DNA of 64,000 bases from Parasulfitobacter algicola (GCF_013315265.1 NZ_JABUFE010000005.1:1-64000); one strand, 5' to 3'. Positions 33,939 to 44,308 are shown, counted from the first letter of the stretch. Numbers and translations are program-made. Notes: a model not told the origin generated them from the letters alone.

Positions 33939-34736
33939 TTATTGCGGAACCGCAAAGGTAAGGGAAGCCCAGAGTGTTTCCCAAACTGCATCTTTTTCAG
34001 CGGCAATTGCATCGGACGGGATACGTAACACAACTGCATCAACCAAATAGTCATGCCCGGCTTTTACGGGAATTGTCACACGCCCTGTTTTATCTGTCCG
34101 GTGAAGGGTGACGTTAACATCGCCCTGTGGCGTCCGTTCAAACAGTTCAACCTGCACGTTGGGGCGGGGGGCATCCTGATACAGCAATTGCAATGGCAAG
34201 CCCTGATCCATTGGGTCGACATATGGATTGGCCAGCGCGATGAACTCAGTCTCAAGCCCGGTCTTTTGATCCGCGCCCGCGCCATCGCCGACTGCGACCA
34301 ATGCTTTGCAAAAGCGTGTGTATAACTCTTTGAAATCTGTATCGGGCAAATTACGCGCCTGATGACGCGCTGTGATATTTGAAAAATCCTTGTGCTTTGC
34401 AAATTGCAAGAATTTTTCCCATTCCTGATACGTAAGCGTTGAGACAGTGCTTTGATAGGAAAAGATATGCAGCCCACTTGGCAAGACACGTGGCGATACC
34501 GCGGGCCGATCTCCAAGCCGACCTGCGACATCATGCTTTATGCCCTGATGCCAGCGATCAAACAGCGCAAACCGACGCGGGCTATAGACCAGATCGCTGC
34601 CATCAAACAGTTCGCCATTTCGTATCGAAAGTGAAACTTCAGTGCCATTTTGGACTTGAAATTCGGTGGAATCCAGCCAGAACTCATGTGCAAGAACGGG
34701 CAGGGGTAAAAGGAAGAAAACGATGATCCATTTCAT
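33939..34736 (-). CDS. DUF4198 family periplasmic protein
   Basis: This 265-residue protein has a signal peptide (M-K-W-I-I-V-F-F-L-L then a cut after Val-Leu-Ala before His-Glu-Phe). A mature N-terminal H-E-F-W-L is the hallmark of DUF4198, a family linked with nickel or cobalt uptake. The histidine exposed at the mature N-terminus could bind metal. Its start codon lies inside the 5' end of the divergent HupE/UreJ-like gene. It ends 8 bp before psuK on the same strand, but relation to psuK is doubtful. Confidence 0.82.
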   Translation of the reverse strand: MKWIIVFFLLPLPVLAHEFWLDSTEFQVQNGTEVSLSIRNGELFDGSDLVYSPRRFALFDRWHQGIKHDVAGRLGDRPAVSPRVLPSGLHIFSYQSTVSTLTYQEWEKFLQFAKHKDFSNITARHQARNLPDTDFKELYTRFCKALVAVGDGAGADQKTGLETEFIALANPYVDPMDQGLPLQLLYQDAPRPNVQVELFERTPQGDVNVTLHRTDKTGRVTIPVKAGHDYLVDAVVLRIPSDAIAAEKDAVWETLWASLTFAVPQ

Positions 34737-35856
34737 GGGCTTAAGGGTGTGGATGATTGCGGTGGTGTCAACCCTGCTGTTCGCTGTAACTGCGCAATCG
34801 CATGAAATTGATCCAACCGTGACAGATGTTATCCTCGACGATGGTCGCGTCACCTTGCAGGTCACGCTGAACCTTGAAGCCTTTGTGGCGGGCATTGATT
34901 TGGAAACCATCGAAAACACCGACGCCTCGGAAAATTCAGCTGATTATGATGCACTGCGCGTTTTACCGCCCGAAGATATACGCGCTGAATTCATGGCATA
35001 CTGGTCGCAGATGCAAAGCCGTCTGATTGTTATGTCAGAAGGGCAGATGTTGCAGTTTGAACTGCAATCGGTCGAAATCCCGCCCGTTGGCAATGCCGAA
35101 CTGCCGCGACAATCAATAGTGACGATGGCTGCGGATCACCCGACAAACGCGCCCGTGCAGGTCGGATGGGATCGATCCCTTGGCAGCATGATCTTGCGAC
35201 AGATCGGGCCGGACGAAGATGCCTTTACCGGATATCTTGCCCCTGGTCAGCTAAGCCCGCCTTTGTCGCGCAATCAGGCAGCCGCGGAAAACGGATGGCA
35301 GACATTCATGCGCTATATTCCTGTGGGGTTTGATCATATCGTCCCCAAGGGGCTGGACCATATTCTGTTCGTTTTGGGGCTTTTCTTTCTGACAGCCCGT
35401 CTTGGGGGGCTGTTATGGCAGGTGTCTGCTTTTACACTGGCCCACACGGTGACTTTGGCGCTTGGCGTGACGGGGCTGGTCAATGTGCCTGCGGAAATCG
35501 TGGAACCGCTGATCGCGGCATCCATCGTCTATGTCGCAGTGGAAAACCTGTTCACGGATGGGTTAAAGCCGTGGCGGCCTGTTGTGATTTTTGGCTTTGG
35601 TTTGCTGCACGGTCTTGGATTTGCAAGTGTCTTGGGGCAATTCGGTCTGCCCGACGGGCAACTGATTGCAGCCTTGATCGGCTTTAATGTGGGGGTCGAG
35701 TTGGGCCAACTGGCTGTGATCGCAGTTGCATTTTTAGCGGTTGGTTTATGGTTTCGCAACAAGCCGTGGTACAAACCCTATATTGCAAAACCCGCATCCT
35801 GCCTTATCGCAGCCGTTGGCGCATTCTGGTTTATTGAACGGGTTTTCCTTGCATAG
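34723..35856 (+). CDS. HupE/UreJ-like membrane protein
   Basis: This 377-residue protein has a signal peptide, a periplasmic domain (mature start H-E-I-D-P-T) and a C-terminal block of about six helices. The metal-permease-like motif F-D-H-I-V-P-K-G-L-D-H-I-L-F begins near residue 204. This matches the HupE/UreJ_2 type; relatives transport nickel or cobalt. An AAGGAAG site supports the ATG at 34723; a later ATG at 34735 lacks one. The first 14 bp overlap the start of the opposite DUF4198 gene. Confidence 0.85.
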   Translation: MIHFMGLRVWMIAVVSTLLFAVTAQSHEIDPTVTDVILDDGRVTLQVTLNLEAFVAGIDLETIENTDASENSADYDALRVLPPEDIRAEFMAYWSQMQSRLIVMSEGQMLQFELQSVEIPPVGNAELPRQSIVTMAADHPTNAPVQVGWDRSLGSMILRQIGPDEDAFTGYLAPGQLSPPLSRNQAAAENGWQTFMRYIPVGFDHIVPKGLDHILFVLGLFFLTARLGGLLWQVSAFTLAHTVTLALGVTGLVNVPAEIVEPLIAASIVYVAVENLFTDGLKPWRPVVIFGFGLLHGLGFASVLGQFGLPDGQLIAALIGFNVGVELGQLAVIAVAFLAVGLWFRNKPWYKPYIAKPASCLIAAVGAFWFIERVFLA

Positions 35857-35946
35857 AAAGAATGTTCGATATGTCGAGGGGTTAGCTGATCAGACCCTGA
35901 TTTTGTGTGACTAGACCCACACCAAGTCACGTCAACCATGAAGCAT

Positions 35947-36561
35947 TTATATCGCAGCCCTAAGGTTTTTTGCCTTGAAACATCTGGGCATTCTTAAGCC
36001 AGTTTCTTTCAGAGCATCTCGCAATTCGTCCGACATCAGCAAGGATTTTGGATACCGCACTTCTCGCCAGAGATGGATGTTGGTTAGCTTTGAGGGATCA
36101 ATAGTAATGTCCTTTTTAAAATATACGATACGTTTGTCGGTATTTTCCGGATCGGTTACAAATTTATCGACAGTTGATTGATCATCCACGATACTGTCGC
36201 GTGTTTCTGTCACATTAATCGCATAGCAGGGTGGATCATGCGGCGTTCCGTTGCGGTGGCGGACCTCAATTGGGAAAAACTGATGCAGTCCCGGGTCCAG
36301 CTGTTCGATCAGATCACGAAACGGCTTTTGTACTATGTAAAGACCATCTTGAACCATAAAACTGGCTGGTAAACTATCGCGTGCTTTGCTTAATTTAAAA
36401 GTTTTGGGGACTTCATCTGAACCGAGTTTACGAGTACCCTCAGCATAGACACTCGAAAGATTTGCTCGAGTATTTAAGTCAGGGATTTGTTCCTCAAACC
36501 CAATGAAACCGCCAATTTGGAATTGGGGCCCAACAATCTGCAGATCAAATACATAGGTCAT
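35947..36561 (-). CDS. Imm11/DUF1629-like immunity protein, orphan
   Basis: This 204-residue soluble protein has P-F-R-D-L-I-E-Q-L-D-P-G-L-H-Q-F-F-P-I-E-V in the middle, then A-I-N-V-T-E and N-I-H-L-W-R-E-V-R near the C-terminus. This pattern recalls the Imm11/DUF1629 immunity family of polymorphic toxin systems (recognition by eye). The DNA is AT-richer than pgk, purL and other neighbours. No toxin or secretion gene is adjacent, so it may be an orphan immunity gene acquired by transfer. Confidence 0.72.
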   Translation of the reverse strand: MTYVFDLQIVGPQFQIGGFIGFEEQIPDLNTRANLSSVYAEGTRKLGSDEVPKTFKLSKARDSLPASFMVQDGLYIVQKPFRDLIEQLDPGLHQFFPIEVRHRNGTPHDPPCYAINVTETRDSIVDDQSTVDKFVTDPENTDKRIVYFKKDITIDPSKLTNIHLWREVRYPKSLLMSDELRDALKETGLRMPRCFKAKNLRAAI

Positions 36562-36650
36562 GTTTTTTTTTGTCTTTACTTTATCGCCATGCGAAGACTT
36601 TCATCTATAAAACCGCCAAACTCGAAGCGCCGACATTGCGAATTTAAGGT

Positions 36651-38807
36651 CTAATCCAAAGCACTTCTGAAACTGCTGCGAAAGATGGTCTGTAGCTCTG
36701 ATAAAGGCGCATCTGATTTGCCAAACCAAACGGTGTCACCCGTAAAGCGGCCGACGGTTTGGATGGTGACACCGGCCTGTCCAGCTGCGATCATCAATGC
36801 CTCGGCCTGATCGAAGTTGCAGGCGATCAGGTAACGCGCCTGATCTTCGCCAAACAGGGTGGGTGTGTCGCTGGCGTCCAACTGTACGCCCACGCCACCC
36901 GCCTCGGCCATTTCGAACGCGGCCAGGGCAAGGCCCCCGTCAGACAGATCGGTGCAGGCTTTGATCATATCAATATTGTCACGGATGAAATCGCCATTGC
37001 GTTTTTCGGCGTCCAGATCAACGATAGGCGCGTCGCCCTCTTCGCGGTTAAAGACCTCGGCCAAAAGGGCCGATTGCCCCAGATGTCCTGTTGTTTCGCC
37101 GACCAGCAATGCAACATGCCCGTCGCGTGCGGTGTCGTTGATGATCTGATCCTGCGTCAACAGACCCACAGCCCCGATGGTTGGTGTGGGCAGGATCGCA
37201 CTGCCATCCGTTTCGTTATAAAGGCTGACGTTGCCGGACACGATGGGCATATCCAGCGCTTTGACGGCTTCACCGATGCCCTGAATGGCGCCCACGAATT
37301 GCCCCATGATTTCAGGTTTTTCAGGGTTGCCGAAATTCATGTTATCGGTCGTGGCCAGGGGGCGGGCGCCCACGGCTGTCAGATTGCGATAGGCTTCGGC
37401 CACGGCCTGTTTGCCGCCCTCAACCGGGTTGGCCTTGACATAGCGGGGGGTCACATCGCTGGTAAAGGCCAGCGCCTTTTCCGTGCCATGCACGCGGACA
37501 ATGCCCGCGCCAAGGCCGGGTGTGCGGACCGTATCGGCCATGACCATGGTGTCATATTGTTCGTAAACCCATTGCTTGGCCGCATAATTCGGGCTGGCCA
37601 GCAGAGCTTTCAGACCGTCGATTGGCTCAATTTCGGGCACATCCCCAAGCGGATCGGCCTGCGGAGTTGGTTCCCAAGGGCGGTCATATTCGGGGGCCTC
37701 GGACGACAGTTTGGACAGCGGTAAATCAGCTTTCAGTTCACCATTCAGCATGATGACAAAGCGGTCTTCGGCAATCGTTTCGCCCACAATCGCAAAATCC
37801 AGATCCCATTTGTCAAAGACGGCCTTTGCCTCGGACTCAAGCTCGGGCTTTAGCACCATCAGCATGCGTTCCTGGGATTCCGACAGCATCATCTCATAGG
37901 CTGTCATATTCTCTTCCCGCACGGGGACCTTTTCCAGATCCAGCCGCACGCCCAGACCGCCCTTGTCGCCCATCTCAACGGCCGAGCATGTCAGCCCCGC
38001 CGCGCCCATATCCTGGATCGAAATCACAGCGCCGGTGGCCATCAGCTCAAGCGTGGCCTCCATCAGGCGCTTTTCGGTGAAGGGGTCGCCTACCTGAACC
38101 GTGGGGCGTTTTTCTTCGATGCTTTCGTCAAATTCCGCGCTGGCCATCGTTGCGCCACCGACACCGTCGCGGCCTGTTTTGGCGCCCAGATAGACGACGG
38201 GCATCCCAACACCCGAAGCGGCCGAATAGAAGATCTTATCCGCATCCGCCAGACCGGCGGCAAAGGCGTTGACTAGACAGTTGCCATTGTAGGCAGGGTG
38301 AAAGCGCACCTCGCCCCCCACGGTCGGCACGCCGAAACAGTTGCCATAGCCGCCGATGCCCTCGACCACGCCATTGACCAACTGGCGGGTTTTGGGATGC
38401 GCGGGTTCGCCAAATGATAGTGAGTTCATCGCCGCAATCGGCCGCGCGCCCATGGTGAACACATCGCGCAGAATGCCCCCCACACCGGTTGCAGCGCCCT
38501 GATAAGGTTCAATATAACTGGGGTGGTTGTGGCTTTCCATTTTGAACACAACTGCCTGACCGTCGCCGATATCGACAACGCCCGCATTTTCACCCGGCCC
38601 GCAGATAACCTGAGGCCCCTCGGTCGGCAGCGTCCGCAGCCATTTTTTTGAGGACTTGTAAGAACAATGTTCGTTCCACATGGCCGAAAAAATCCCAAGC
38701 TCGGTAAAGCTCGGCTCGCGACCAATGATATCCAAAATGCGTTGGTATTCGTCGGGGCTAAGGCCGTGGGCCGTTATCAAATCGGGCGTAATCGCCGGGT
38801 CGGTCAT
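36651..38807 (-). CDS. purL: Phosphoribosylformylglycinamidine synthase subunit PurL
   Basis: This 718-residue small-form PurL carries out the fourth step of purine synthesis with PurQ and PurS. Family sequence includes [14 protein letters not shown] near residue 40 and the ATP/magnesium segment [13 protein letters not shown]. The frame extends to an ATG at 38831, but the ATG at 38807 has a GGGGA site and gives the normal N-terminus. purQ and purS are not in the window. Confidence 0.95.
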   Translation of the reverse strand: MTDPAITPDLITAHGLSPDEYQRILDIIGREPSFTELGIFSAMWNEHCSYKSSKKWLRTLPTEGPQVICGPGENAGVVDIGDGQAVVFKMESHNHPSYIEPYQGAATGVGGILRDVFTMGARPIAAMNSLSFGEPAHPKTRQLVNGVVEGIGGYGNCFGVPTVGGEVRFHPAYNGNCLVNAFAAGLADADKIFYSAASGVGMPVVYLGAKTGRDGVGGATMASAEFDESIEEKRPTVQVGDPFTEKRLMEATLELMATGAVISIQDMGAAGLTCSAVEMGDKGGLGVRLDLEKVPVREENMTAYEMMLSESQERMLMVLKPELESEAKAVFDKWDLDFAIVGETIAEDRFVIMLNGELKADLPLSKLSSEAPEYDRPWEPTPQADPLGDVPEIEPIDGLKALLASPNYAAKQWVYEQYDTMVMADTVRTPGLGAGIVRVHGTEKALAFTSDVTPRYVKANPVEGGKQAVAEAYRNLTAVGARPLATTDNMNFGNPEKPEIMGQFVGAIQGIGEAVKALDMPIVSGNVSLYNETDGSAILPTPTIGAVGLLTQDQIINDTARDGHVALLVGETTGHLGQSALLAEVFNREEGDAPIVDLDAEKRNGDFIRDNIDMIKACTDLSDGGLALAAFEMAEAGGVGVQLDASDTPTLFGEDQARYLIACNFDQAEALMIAAGQAGVTIQTVGRFTGDTVWFGKSDAPLSELQTIFRSSFRSALD

Positions 38808-38863
38808 TGCTATAGTGTCCCCATCAGGCATTGATTGGGGGTGTCATAATCCAAGGGGCCAGA

Positions 38864-39061
38864 ATGGGAAAGGGTGGTTATTCAGAAGATCGCGCATTAT
38901 TTGAGCATGTCGCTGATACGGCTGACACATTCCGTATCCATGTGACCCAAGCGTTGACAGATAAGGTCTGCTGGTCGGGTTGGGCGGCATTCCTACCGCC
39001 CGGGTTAATCAGCGAACGCCCATCAAGCCTTGCCCTTATAAATCTCAACCAGTTTGCCTAG
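38864..39061 (+). CDS. Possible small protein of unknown function
   Basis: A 65-residue frame with a good ribosome site (AAGGGG 5 nt before ATG). It occupies the gap between purL and the aldolase gene, on the opposite strand, and overlaps the aldolase 3' end by 39 bp. No motif, signal peptide or family is recognised. It could equally be chance coding in the purL leader region. Confidence 0.3.
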   Translation: MGKGGYSEDRALFEHVADTADTFRIHVTQALTDKVCWSGWAAFLPPGLISERPSSLALINLNQFA

Positions 39062-39952
39062 CATATCCAGCGCGTCGGCTTTATCGCGTTGAAAGCTGTT
39101 GCGACCGATGATTGATCCGTTGCCGCCCCCATCGCGGATGGCGCGGGCATCATCATAAACACTGTCGGTGCCCTTTTTTGCCCCGCCTGAAAATACGACG
39201 ATCCGGCGACCAGCAAAGCTGGACTGCATGCAGTTCTTTACGCGATCAGCCTGAGTGGCGATGTCAATTTTCTGCTCTTCATAGACCTTTTTAGCCTCGG
39301 GCAATTCCAAATGATCTGTGGACAGTTTGATCTTGATGATATGAGCGCCCAAAAGGGCGGCGATTTGCGCGGCATAAGCAGCAATATCAATCGCCGTTTC
39401 ACCATTTTTGCTAATCGCTTCGCCGCGTGGATAGGACCAGATCACAGTCGCCACACCTTTTGCTGCAGCTTCCTTGCGGATTTCGACGATTTCTTCGAAC
39501 ATATCCAGCGCCATATCGGACCCCGGGTAAATCGTGAACCCGATCGCAGCACAGCCCAGACGCAGCGCGTCATCGACGCTGGCGGTCACGGCCTGATTTT
39601 TGCCAGCCGTATCTGACATCAGTGAATTGGCTGAATTGGCTTTCAGGATCGTCGGAATTTGTCCGGCAAAGGTATCGGCCCCGGCTTCAAGCATGCCCAA
39701 AGGCGCTGCATAGGCATTCAGCCCGGCATCAATCGCCAACTGATAATGGTAATGCGGATCATATCCCGGGGCGTTTGGCGCGAAGCTGCGCGCGGGCCCA
39801 TGTTCGAAACCCTGATCGACAGGAAGGATAATCATCTTGCCCGTACCGCCAAGCTTGCCGTGCATCAGCATCTGACACAGCTTCCCTTTCACACCGGGTG
39901 TTTCGCCTTCATAATTTGCCAAAATGCGTTGGACGGTCCGTGTTGCTCTCAT
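39023..39952 (-). CDS. fbaB: Class I fructose-bisphosphate aldolase (DhnA/FbaB type)
   Basis: This 309-residue aldolase of the DhnA-like class I family splits fructose 1,6-bisphosphate through a Schiff base; the lysine is probably in I-I-K-I-K-L-S-T. A conserved P-V-D-Q-G-F-E-H-G-P segment lies near residue 45 and the phosphate-binding R-I-V-V-F-S-G-G-A-K-K near residue 250. The ATG at 39952 is chosen because the GGGGA site is 7 nt upstream; the TTG two codons earlier is too close to it. It is downstream of pgk and the SDR gene. Confidence 0.92.
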   Translation of the reverse strand: MRATRTVQRILANYEGETPGVKGKLCQMLMHGKLGGTGKMIILPVDQGFEHGPARSFAPNAPGYDPHYHYQLAIDAGLNAYAAPLGMLEAGADTFAGQIPTILKANSANSLMSDTAGKNQAVTASVDDALRLGCAAIGFTIYPGSDMALDMFEEIVEIRKEAAAKGVATVIWSYPRGEAISKNGETAIDIAAYAAQIAALLGAHIIKIKLSTDHLELPEAKKVYEEQKIDIATQADRVKNCMQSSFAGRRIVVFSGGAKKGTDSVYDDARAIRDGGGNGSIIGRNSFQRDKADALDMLGKLVEIYKGKA

Positions 39953-40068
39953 GCTCAAATCCCCTGTGGCTTGATTTCCTTAACGGCCTAGCGAGACGGG
40001 CGGCGGGTTGCAAACACGTTAGCGCGAACAGCTGCATTGATAGCGCCAACAGATCGGCTGAAAGGTGC

Positions 40069-40851
40069 CTAACTACCTTTGGATAGGAAATATTTCGCTA
40101 TTCTGGTGACAAAACTGCGTGGTGAAATTCTGGGCAGAAAGGCAAAAACCTTGTTCTGGAAACCAGTCACGACAATCCGTTTGCCGCCCCGCATTCCGAT
40201 CCAGCCCAGTTCCGCCACGGATCGCGCCGTTGGCAGTTTGCCCATATTGACCAATGTCACGTCGTGCATGTCCGCTTCGTTAAAGAAATTCGATTGGGTG
40301 GCGCCGGGACAAAGGGCGGTTATGGTCACTTTTGATCCGCGCAATTCTTCCGCAACTGCTTCGGACAGGGACAAAACATAAGCCTTGGTAGCATGATAGA
40401 CCGCCATGTTCGGCCCCGGCATAAACGCTGCTGTGGACGCGACATTCAAGATACGACCCCCACCATTGTTTTGCATATGCGGAATGGCTTTTTTCATAAG
40501 ATAGGTTAGCGCCGTCATATTGACCTGTATCGATAACAGTTCGCGATCCCAATCCGTTCCATCCCCAAACACGCCGTTGCGTCCAAGGCCAGCGTTATTG
40601 ACCAACACATCAACAATGCGCCCGTCCGCTGTGGCGCGATCCCAAAGGGCAGCTGTGTCTTCAATCCGGCTTAGGTCGGCAGGGATAACCTCAACCTGGA
40701 CCGTATTGCTGCGCAAGTCTTCGGCCAATTGGTTCAGCTTGTCTTCCGAACGGGCCGCCAAAATCACGCTGCGGCCTTCTTTTGCGGCAATGCGGGCAAA
40801 TTCCTTGCCGATGCCTTCGGATGCGCCGGTGATCAATGTCCAATGTTTCAT
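40069..40851 (-). CDS. Short-chain dehydrogenase/reductase
   Basis: This 260-residue classical SDR has T-G-A-S-E-G-I-G near the N-terminus for NAD(P) binding, the N-N-A-G motif and the catalytic serine with Y-H-A-T-K at about residues 153-157. The C-terminal R-I-A-K-Y-F-L-S-K suggests a short membrane-surface tail, as in some lipid- or ketone-acting SDRs. It begins 1 bp past the pgk stop, so it is co-transcribed with pgk. Substrate unknown. Confidence 0.88.
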   Translation of the reverse strand: MKHWTLITGASEGIGKEFARIAAKEGRSVILAARSEDKLNQLAEDLRSNTVQVEVIPADLSRIEDTAALWDRATADGRIVDVLVNNAGLGRNGVFGDGTDWDRELLSIQVNMTALTYLMKKAIPHMQNNGGGRILNVASTAAFMPGPNMAVYHATKAYVLSLSEAVAEELRGSKVTITALCPGATQSNFFNEADMHDVTLVNMGKLPTARSVAELGWIGMRGGKRIVVTGFQNKVFAFLPRISPRSFVTRIAKYFLSKGS

Positions 40852-40852
40852 A

Positions 40853-42031
40853 TCATCTTTCCAATGCTGCGACGCCGGGCAGGGTTTTGCCCTCCATCCA
40901 TTCCAGAAACGCGCCGCCGGCGGTTGAGATATAGGTGAAATTATCCGCCGCGCCGGCCTTGTTCAGGGCTGCGACTGTATCACCGCCGCCTGCAACGGAT
41001 ATCAACTTGCCAGCTTTCGTTTGCTGTGCCGCAAGCTGCGCGGCGGCGTTGGTAGCAGTATCGAACGGTTCAATTTCAAACGCACCAAGGGGTCCATTCC
41101 AGATCAGTGTTTTGGCAGTTTCCAACACTTTGCTGATTGTTTCAACCGCGTCCGGGCCTGCGTCCAAAATCATTGCATCCGCAGGACAGGCATTGGCCGC
41201 AACAACTTCGCTGGCCGCACCTGCCTTGAATTCGCGGGCAACAACCACATCTGCGGGCAAAACGATCTGACAACCTGCGGTCTTGGCTTTGTCTAAAATT
41301 TCGCGGGCTGTATCTGTCATGTCATGTTCGGCCAACGATTTGCCAACGTCGATACCTTGTGCGGCCAAAAACGTATTTGCCATGCCGCCGCCGATAATCA
41401 GATGATCGACCTTGCCGACCAGATTACCAAGAAGATCCAGTTTGGTTGATACCTTCGCTCCGCCCACAACGGCGACGACCGGGCGTTCGGGCTTGCCCAA
41501 TGCGGCCTCAAGCGCGCTAAGTTCGGCCTGCATCAGGCGGCCCGCACACGACGGCAGAATATGCGCAATCCCTTCGGTTGAGGCATGTGCGCGATGTGCG
41601 GCGGAAAACGCATCATTGCAATAAATGTCGCCAAGTGATGCCAAGCGGGTTGCAAAATCGGGATCGTTCTTTTCTTCGCCTGGCGCAAAGCGGACATTTT
41701 CGATCAATAGGATATCACCAGGTTCAAGCGCCTGAGCTGTCGCGCCATAGTTTCCATCAGCAAATTTTACAGATTGCTCAAGCGCCGTTTCAAGTGTGGG
41801 GATAAGTTGGCGCAGGCTCATGTCTGGTACAACCTGACCCTTGGGTCGGCCGAAGTGCGCCAGCAGGATGGGGATGCCACCTGCGGCCAGTATATCTTTG
41901 ACCGTTGGTACGATGCGGTCGATCCGTGTGGTGTCTGTCACGCGGCCATTTTCCATAGGCACGTTAATGTCAACCCTGGTCAGAATCCGCTTTCCCGCCA
42001 AGTCCATATCATCAAGTGTTTTCCAGCCCAT
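40853..42031 (-). CDS. pgk: Phosphoglycerate kinase
   Basis: This 392-residue glycolytic enzyme interconverts 1,3-bisphosphoglycerate and 3-phosphoglycerate. The N-terminal signature R-V-D-I-N-V-P is at about residues 19-25, G-G-A-K-V-S-T-K-L in the middle, and the nucleotide-binding G-G-G-D-T-V-A-A near the C-terminus. It leads a minus-strand run with the SDR and then the class I aldolase. It is divergent from the peptidyl-prolyl isomerase genes. Confidence 0.96.
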   Translation of the reverse strand: MGWKTLDDMDLAGKRILTRVDINVPMENGRVTDTTRIDRIVPTVKDILAAGGIPILLAHFGRPKGQVVPDMSLRQLIPTLETALEQSVKFADGNYGATAQALEPGDILLIENVRFAPGEEKNDPDFATRLASLGDIYCNDAFSAAHRAHASTEGIAHILPSCAGRLMQAELSALEAALGKPERPVVAVVGGAKVSTKLDLLGNLVGKVDHLIIGGGMANTFLAAQGIDVGKSLAEHDMTDTAREILDKAKTAGCQIVLPADVVVAREFKAGAASEVVAANACPADAMILDAGPDAVETISKVLETAKTLIWNGPLGAFEIEPFDTATNAAAQLAAQQTKAGKLISVAGGGDTVAALNKAGAADNFTYISTAGGAFLEWMEGKTLPGVAALER

Positions 42032-42160
42032 ATCGTGCCCCCGGTTTACGTGATTTCACCCCTTAGTCGCGCGATGGGACAGGCGCGTCAACATCACTTG
42101 CTTGGCAATCTGTTGTAAGGGGCTTAGGTTCCGCCCCAACGCAAGACAAAGGAGAGCCAG

Positions 42161-42667
42161 ATGGCCGATATCAAAGATCCCGAAAACACGATTATCATCA
42201 CTCTGAAAGATGGCGATGTGATTGTCGAATTGCTGCCCGATGTGGCTCCGAAACATTGCGAGCGTATGAAAGAGCTTGCCCGTGCGGGCGCTTATGACAA
42301 CGTGATCTTTCACCGCGTAATTGACGGGTTCATGGCGCAGACCGGTGATGTGAGTAATGGAAATACCGAAGGTAACTTTAATATAAGTCGTACTGGCACA
42401 GGTGGGTCTGATCTACCGGATGTACCTGCTGAATTTTCAAAAGTCCCCCATGCGCGGGGCAGCATTGGTGCGGCGCGCGCGTCTGATCCGAATTCTGCAA
42501 ATTCCCAGTTCTTCATCAACTTCAAGGACAACGATTTCCTGAATGGCCAGTATACTGTCTATGGTCAGGTTATTTCCGGCATGGAGCATGTAGATAAGAT
42601 CACCCGCGGCGAACCGCCTGTTGATCCCGATAAAATGATCAGCGTCAAGGTGGCCGCCGATGCGTAG
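42161..42667 (+). CDS. ppiB: Cytoplasmic cyclophilin-type peptidyl-prolyl isomerase
   Basis: This 168-residue cyclophilin has the catalytic core F-H-R-V-I-D-G-F-M-A-Q-T-G-D and Q-F-F-I-N-F-K-D-N. No signal peptide is seen, so it is predicted cytoplasmic. An AAAGGAGAG site precedes the ATG at 42161. It overlaps a second, exported cyclophilin by 8 bp, so both are co-translated and probably arose by duplication. Confidence 0.93.
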   Translation: MADIKDPENTIIITLKDGDVIVELLPDVAPKHCERMKELARAGAYDNVIFHRVIDGFMAQTGDVSNGNTEGNFNISRTGTGGSDLPDVPAEFSKVPHARGSIGAARASDPNSANSQFFINFKDNDFLNGQYTVYGQVISGMEHVDKITRGEPPVDPDKMISVKVAADA

Positions 42668-43205
42668 TTTGATTTTTGCTTTGGCCTTTGCGGCCAGTCC
42701 AGCCTTGGCGACCGGATTACAAATCGAAGTCGAAGGCGAAGCAAACGGTATAATTACCATTGATCTGCTGGAAGACGTGGCACCTGCCCATGTGGAACAG
42801 ATCACAAAGCTGGCCGCAGATGGGGCCTATGACAACGTGGTTTTTCACCGTGTGATTGACGGCTTCATGGCCCAAACCGGTGATGTGGAACATGGCAAGA
42901 TGGGTGCGGATATGCGTATGGCTGGGACGGGTGGATCTGACTTGCCTGACCTGCCTGCAGAATTCTCATCGCAGGATTTTGCCCGTGGTGTGGTTGGCAT
43001 GGCGCGGTCTTCAAATCCGGATTCCGCAAACAGCCAATTCTTTGTCATGTTTGCACCCGCATCGCATCTGAACGGCCAATATACAGTCGTTGGACGTGTG
43101 ACTGACGGTATGGACGTTGTCGATGCAATCAAACGGGGTCAGGGTCGCAACGGCGCAGTCACAGGCCAACCTGATGTGATGTCGAAAGTCACTGTCGTTC
43201 AGTAA
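42660..43205 (+). CDS. Exported cyclophilin-type peptidyl-prolyl isomerase
   Basis: This 181-residue paralogue of the upstream cyclophilin keeps the same F-H-R-V-I-D-G-F-M-A-Q-T-G-D core and Q-F-F-V-M-F. It starts with a signal peptide (M-R-S-L-I-F-A-L then Ala-Leu-Ala before Thr), so it works in the periplasm. The pair supplies cytoplasmic and periplasmic proline isomerisation from one transcript. Confidence 0.9.
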   Translation: MRSLIFALAFAASPALATGLQIEVEGEANGIITIDLLEDVAPAHVEQITKLAADGAYDNVVFHRVIDGFMAQTGDVEHGKMGADMRMAGTGGSDLPDLPAEFSSQDFARGVVGMARSSNPDSANSQFFVMFAPASHLNGQYTVVGRVTDGMDVVDAIKRGQGRNGAVTGQPDVMSKVTVVQ

Positions 43206-43274
43206 ACTCTGTGCGAGCAGGGGTATCCTTGGGGCTTTTCCTTTGTCACAGTTTTCGTGAAGAGGAGAAGCCCA

Positions 43275-44243
43275 ATGCGTTTCAAATATCTTATCGCGGC
43301 TTTCGTCGTTGGCTGCTTGATCACAACAGCACAGGCAACACCGGATCGCTGGAGGGTCGAATGGCCCAATACCGACTTTGGTAAAACAAATATCGGCAGC
43401 TGGTCCGAGATCCTGTCAGGTGGCCCGCCACGCGATGGTATTCCCGCACTTACCGATCCCGATTACATAAAAGTGTCCCGGGAAAAGCGTATTCTGGATC
43501 GCGAACCGGTGATTACATTGGAATTGCCTGGTGATACGCCGCGTGCGTTTCCCATCCGCTATCTGACCTGGCACGAGATCGTGAATGATACCGTCGGCGG
43601 TGTCCCGGTGGCGGTAACCTTTTGCCCGCTTTGTAACTCCGGCATCACCTTTGATCGGCGTATTCAAGGCAAGGTGCTGACTTTTGGTGTATCAGGAAAA
43701 CTGCGCAATTCTGACATGGTCATGTATGATCGCGAAACCGAAAGCTGGTGGCAACAGGCGCTGGGGCAGGGCATTGTCGGCCAGATGACGGGCGTCGAGT
43801 TGACGCAATTACCAAGCTGGATGGAAAGCTGGGCCGAGTTCAAGGCGCGCAATCCAAACGGACTGGTGATGGCGCAACCAAACTATCCGCGCGATTACGG
43901 GCGCAACCCTTATACCGGCTATGATACGTCAGCGCGGCCGTTTCTATATAATGGTGAAATGCCGCCCCATGGGATTGAACCTTTGGCAAGGGTTGTGCGT
44001 GTGGGAGATCGTGCTTGGCCTGTTGCGCGTTTACGCAGCGGCAAGGTCGAAGAAGCGGGCTTGAACATCACTTGGGAAAAGGGGCAGGCCTCTGCGCTGG
44101 ACAGTGCCAACATTGGAAAAGGTCGCGACGTGGGAACAGTGCGTGTGCGGGATACGCGCGGCCGTGATGTGCCCCATGATGTGATGTTTGCTTTTGCTTT
44201 CCACGCTTTTTGGCCCGAAGGCACCTGGATGTTATCCAACTGA
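43275..44243 (+). CDS. DUF3179 domain protein, exported
   Basis: This 322-residue protein has a signal peptide (residues 1 to about 24, ending T-A-Q-A). The DUF3179 hallmark V-T-F-C-P-L-C-N-S-G-I lies near residue 118, where the two cysteines may bind a metal or form a disulfide. Y-D-R-E-T-E-S-W-W-Q-Q follows. The ATG at 43275 with an AAGAGGAGA site is chosen. It lies 69 bp after the exported cyclophilin and might be co-transcribed. Function of the family is unknown. Confidence 0.85.
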   Translation: MRFKYLIAAFVVGCLITTAQATPDRWRVEWPNTDFGKTNIGSWSEILSGGPPRDGIPALTDPDYIKVSREKRILDREPVITLELPGDTPRAFPIRYLTWHEIVNDTVGGVPVAVTFCPLCNSGITFDRRIQGKVLTFGVSGKLRNSDMVMYDRETESWWQQALGQGIVGQMTGVELTQLPSWMESWAEFKARNPNGLVMAQPNYPRDYGRNPYTGYDTSARPFLYNGEMPPHGIEPLARVVRVGDRAWPVARLRSGKVEEAGLNITWEKGQASALDSANIGKGRDVGTVRVRDTRGRDVPHDVMFAFAFHAFWPEGTWMLSN

Positions 44244-44308
44244 GCACGCTATCGCGCGCACGTCTTCTGGCACTGCGTGCGATTGGTGCATAACCCAGCG
44301 CCCGGAAT

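Noticed and set aside
41412-42118. Plus-strand frames over pgk
   Set aside because: They are antisense shadows of a highly conserved enzyme.
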